Shown here one piece after another: positions 61,331-64,000 of a DNA stretch of 64,000 nucleotides. The position numbers were made by a program, and so were the translations under genes. The notes beneath the pieces were generated by a model. It made no database searches. It saw only the letters and a list, made by a program, of their open reading frames with translations, and was not told the DNA's origin. The stretch lies in contig SSNP01000020.1 in assembly GCA_006937955.1 (NCBI GenBank), forward strand, positions 664,072 to 728,071. Reading direction: 5' to 3'. Positions within the stretch are counted from its first letter, which is position 1; the number at the start of each line of letters is the position of its first letter. This DNA is from Pachypanchax playfairii. Lineage: Eukaryota; Chordata; Actinopteri; Cyprinodontiformes; Aplocheilidae.

Positions 61331-64000
61331 TAAGTATATACGAACTCTGGGAAGCGCTGCAGGGACCTCAGGTTAAGTCCAGTGTTTCTCTATGGGAAAC
61401 GGTTCCTGTGTAAACTCATCAGAAACTCGTCACGTCTCTGTCAGCAGGGTCCTGGACCCTCGATCTATAAACAGAGCTGTCATTTAAAGAAAAGGACATG
61501 TTACACAGATGGGACGAGTGTCTCATGTAGATGAGATCATAGAGCTTTTCTCATCAACTCTTAGAAGCCATAGTTAGCTAACAGACAACTAGCACACCCA
61601 AGTCAATGTTTAAAAGTTTGTGCAACCACTAGAGACTAGAAGGAAACACGGTTATTTCCTAAATATCATGGGCTTAAAAAGTAGTGCTACTTCTCAGGAG
61701 GTATTACTACTGTGAGGTACTTCTACCTGTTGTTTTAGAACGTATTGCCCCTCTTTGTGTGCAAGTAGACTTTATTACAGACATGCGTCTGTGACCTAGT
61801 TGTGCACCCGGTCAGCGTTAGCTTAGTACCTAAAATACAGCTGTTGACAAGCTTATGAGAGATGTGAGAAGAGGTTTTTGAATGACAGCTGAAGCCATGT
61901 CAGGCCTATTTACAGGATGAGAGTCCAACCTCATCCTGACCAAGACATTACTCATGTCAGTATTGAGCCTGAGAGGTCGTGTGTGAGACATGAAACAAAT
62001 GAAAGAGAAGAAGAACCTCCAGTCAGAGATGCATACAGTCCAGCTGCATGTTCTGTGCTCACATATAAAATGCAGGAACTAAACTGTCACAACATTCAAA
62101 TATTTATTCAGAACACTAGAAACAAGAAACATTCTCCAACAATACAAGGACCACAGGTAAAGACAGGTGAGAAGAACCACATGGGACCAGGAGCATCAGA
62201 GTATCACCATAACATGACAACATGTACTTCAAGAAATATTACTTACCACCAGGTAACTGAGGTGACTCCTGAAGATCTTTGCAAACAGCTGGGTTTAGAA
62301 ATGTGCATAACTTATAACTAATGATTTAAGAAAAGTGTTAACAGTCTCTGATTCTCTCAACATGTCTTGATTCCCAGCAACGCCGAATGAATCTCCTTTT
62401 GGCCTCAAGTACAGAAACTACTTTTACAAGCTCAGATGTTTGTACACACAGTGAAGCCTGCAGCAGCAGCAGTGAATTCATCTTATTATTACTTTATTAG
62501 CTTTACACTTCATCAATCAGGAGACTGTATCATGTCAAGAGTCATTTCAAAAAGCTTCAAATGTTTTAAGATAAGCATGTAGTGCATTTAACAGAGGCTT
62601 TTATTGTGAAGTAATTGAAGAAAATTTTTCTCAGAGAAAATATAAATAGTAAAGCCTTGTTTTAATAGTTCAATCAAGTACATACATGATCATAACCCCA
62701 GATTACAGTAGCAAACAACCTAAAAACTGAGTCCAGGTAAAACAGTTTAAAGTATCTGATTTCAAAGATCACAACAGGATAAAAAAAACCCTAAATGTTT
62801 AATGTAGCAAGTGTTTGCAGCTGAGTGGTAACCTCCTTGTCAAACTCTAGCCGTTACATCACATTGTGCAGATGGATAGATCATCTTCAACAGTTTTCAT
62901 ATAAAACTATTAAAGTATAAAAGAGAATCTACAGATTTACTCCTCCTGGATCGATCAAATCTGATCAGGAGTCTTTATTAGTCAACAGTCACCAAGAATG
63001 GTTTTATTGATAAATGAAATTTAAAACTGTAATTTTAAAATGTAAAACTTTATTAGTTTGGATGTTTCATCCTGCGTTTCATCTGGCTGGCAGATGGATG
63101 TCAGGATTGTGTCAGGTTGTAGCCATCAGGGGGACTTTTCATCAAAATGAGCTTCTGAGATCATCAAACATGTCTCTGTTTTATCTGAAAGCTGTAAATT
63201 CTTCAATAAACACAAGTGAAAAGTAACATACCATAAATGAATCAGCTAATATACTTTAATAGAGATTACAAACAGCATTCAAATGAATGATGAAAGCATC
63301 ACCAATCATCCCTCATGTATCTTTAAAACGTGGGGATGACAGAGCAGAGACTAAACACCTCAGAGTTAATTAAAAGCTTTAGAGATAAGGCTCTATGTGC
63401 AGCTACTGTCTGCACTGCTGTGTCAGGGTGAAGAAGGCCAGAACGTCCAGCTGAGGAGGGCTAAGAGGACATGCATTTGGAAGGAGGCATGTTTCTCCAC
63501 ATTAACAAACATCAGTGCACCAAGCGCACCGTGTAGCCCAAGGCTACATGTCTGGCTTCCTGCTATCAGATACAGTCCATCCTGTTTACAAATCAGTCAT
63601 GAACAGTCTGAGTACATATTTAATATGCACACATTGCCGTCTGCACATTAAAGTATGCGATGTTTACATGCCATAGTAAGTGTAACGTGAAGCGATTCAG
63701 GCTAATAAGGACAAACACCTGGTTCTAACATGACGCAGCAGCCACCTGATCAAATAAGACACATAATACACTGAAGGCATACAATCACAGCATTCATCCG
63801 GCTCCTGTCAGCCTCTCTTGTCTGTATAATACATCAAGGAAGAAGACCAATGTGTAGTACTGTTACAGACAAGCTGTCTTTGTGCTGTCTAAAATTAGGA
63901 GAACAACATGGCAGCCAAAAATCAGCAGCAACCAGCAGGGAGCATAACAAATGGTTTCAAGTGATCTTGAAAAGTGGTCAACCAGAGCATCACATCTGGC
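61331..64000. other. No recognised features
   Basis: Single-copy-looking DNA to the window edge. The longest open frame outside repeats (61917-62321 plus, 134 codons) has no recognisable domain, no supporting splice sites and a biased composition; it is probably chance. Confidence 0.45.

Noticed and set aside
61917..62321. 134-codon open frame
   Set aside because: Longest non-repeat frame, but no domain, no splice sites, no compositional signal of coding; chance is adequate.

Overview
The window looks like nuclear DNA of a teleost fish, probably a percomorph. The sequence is AT-rich, full of CA/GT, GGAT and CCAT microsatellites, and carries LINE, Tc1/mariner, hAT, Harbinger and TTAA-targeting DNA transposon remnants of the kinds found in teleosts. 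I see no prokaryotic genes, operons, CRISPR arrays, rRNA or tRNA genes.

Only one host coding exon can be supported: a 114-bp, phase 0-0 exon on the minus strand at 28641-28754. It has good splice sites and encodes a segment very close to the ectodomain of the Wnt-receptor E3 ligase RNF43 (RNF43/ZNRF3 family). No other rnf43 exon was found by eye. The simplest reading is that most of the window is two very long rnf43 introns: 28755-64000 upstream of the exon and 1-28640 downstream of it in the gene's direction.

Layout. 1-5.1 kb: little structure. 5.16-6.65 kb: a 5'-truncated L2-like LINE (minus), flanked by a probable target-site duplication and interrupted by a TTAA-flanked MITE. 7.05-8.58 kb: the 3' half of a second LINE (plus), whose reverse-transcriptase reading frame contains about 22 copies of a 27-bp minisatellite. 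10.2-10.7 kb: a third LINE 3' end. 11.5-11.9 kb and 13.47-14.59 kb: GT/CA-rich blocks, the second a triplicated ~285-bp unit with telomere-like motifs. 14.8-15.3 kb: a repeat with four 41-bp units, each carrying a CCAAT box. 19.9-20.6, 40.1-40.9, 41.7-42.2 and 47.9-48.5 kb, plus the copy at 5.3 kb: five copies of one TTAA-flanked MITE family. 38.0-38.4 kb: the 5' end of a Tc1 element. 39.1-39.6 kb: a different TTAA-type MITE. 48.95-49.58 kb: a TA-flanked element with ~30-bp inverted repeats. 52.5-53.7 kb: a 1.1-kb TTAA element carrying a THAP-domain exon. 54.5-55.4 kb: a hAT-type element. 57.6-58.1 kb: a Harbinger Myb-like remnant. 60.85-61.33 kb: a Tc1/mariner MITE with another Tc1 end inside it.

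The most interesting signal is that three structurally different TTAA-flanked element families coexist here and two of them carry THAP zinc-finger coding remnants. That fits the Kolobok superfamily (TTAA targets, THAP-type proteins); the family assignment is inferred from memory, not searched. The elements look non-autonomous or dead. Apart from rnf43, nothing here supports a functional multi-gene system.
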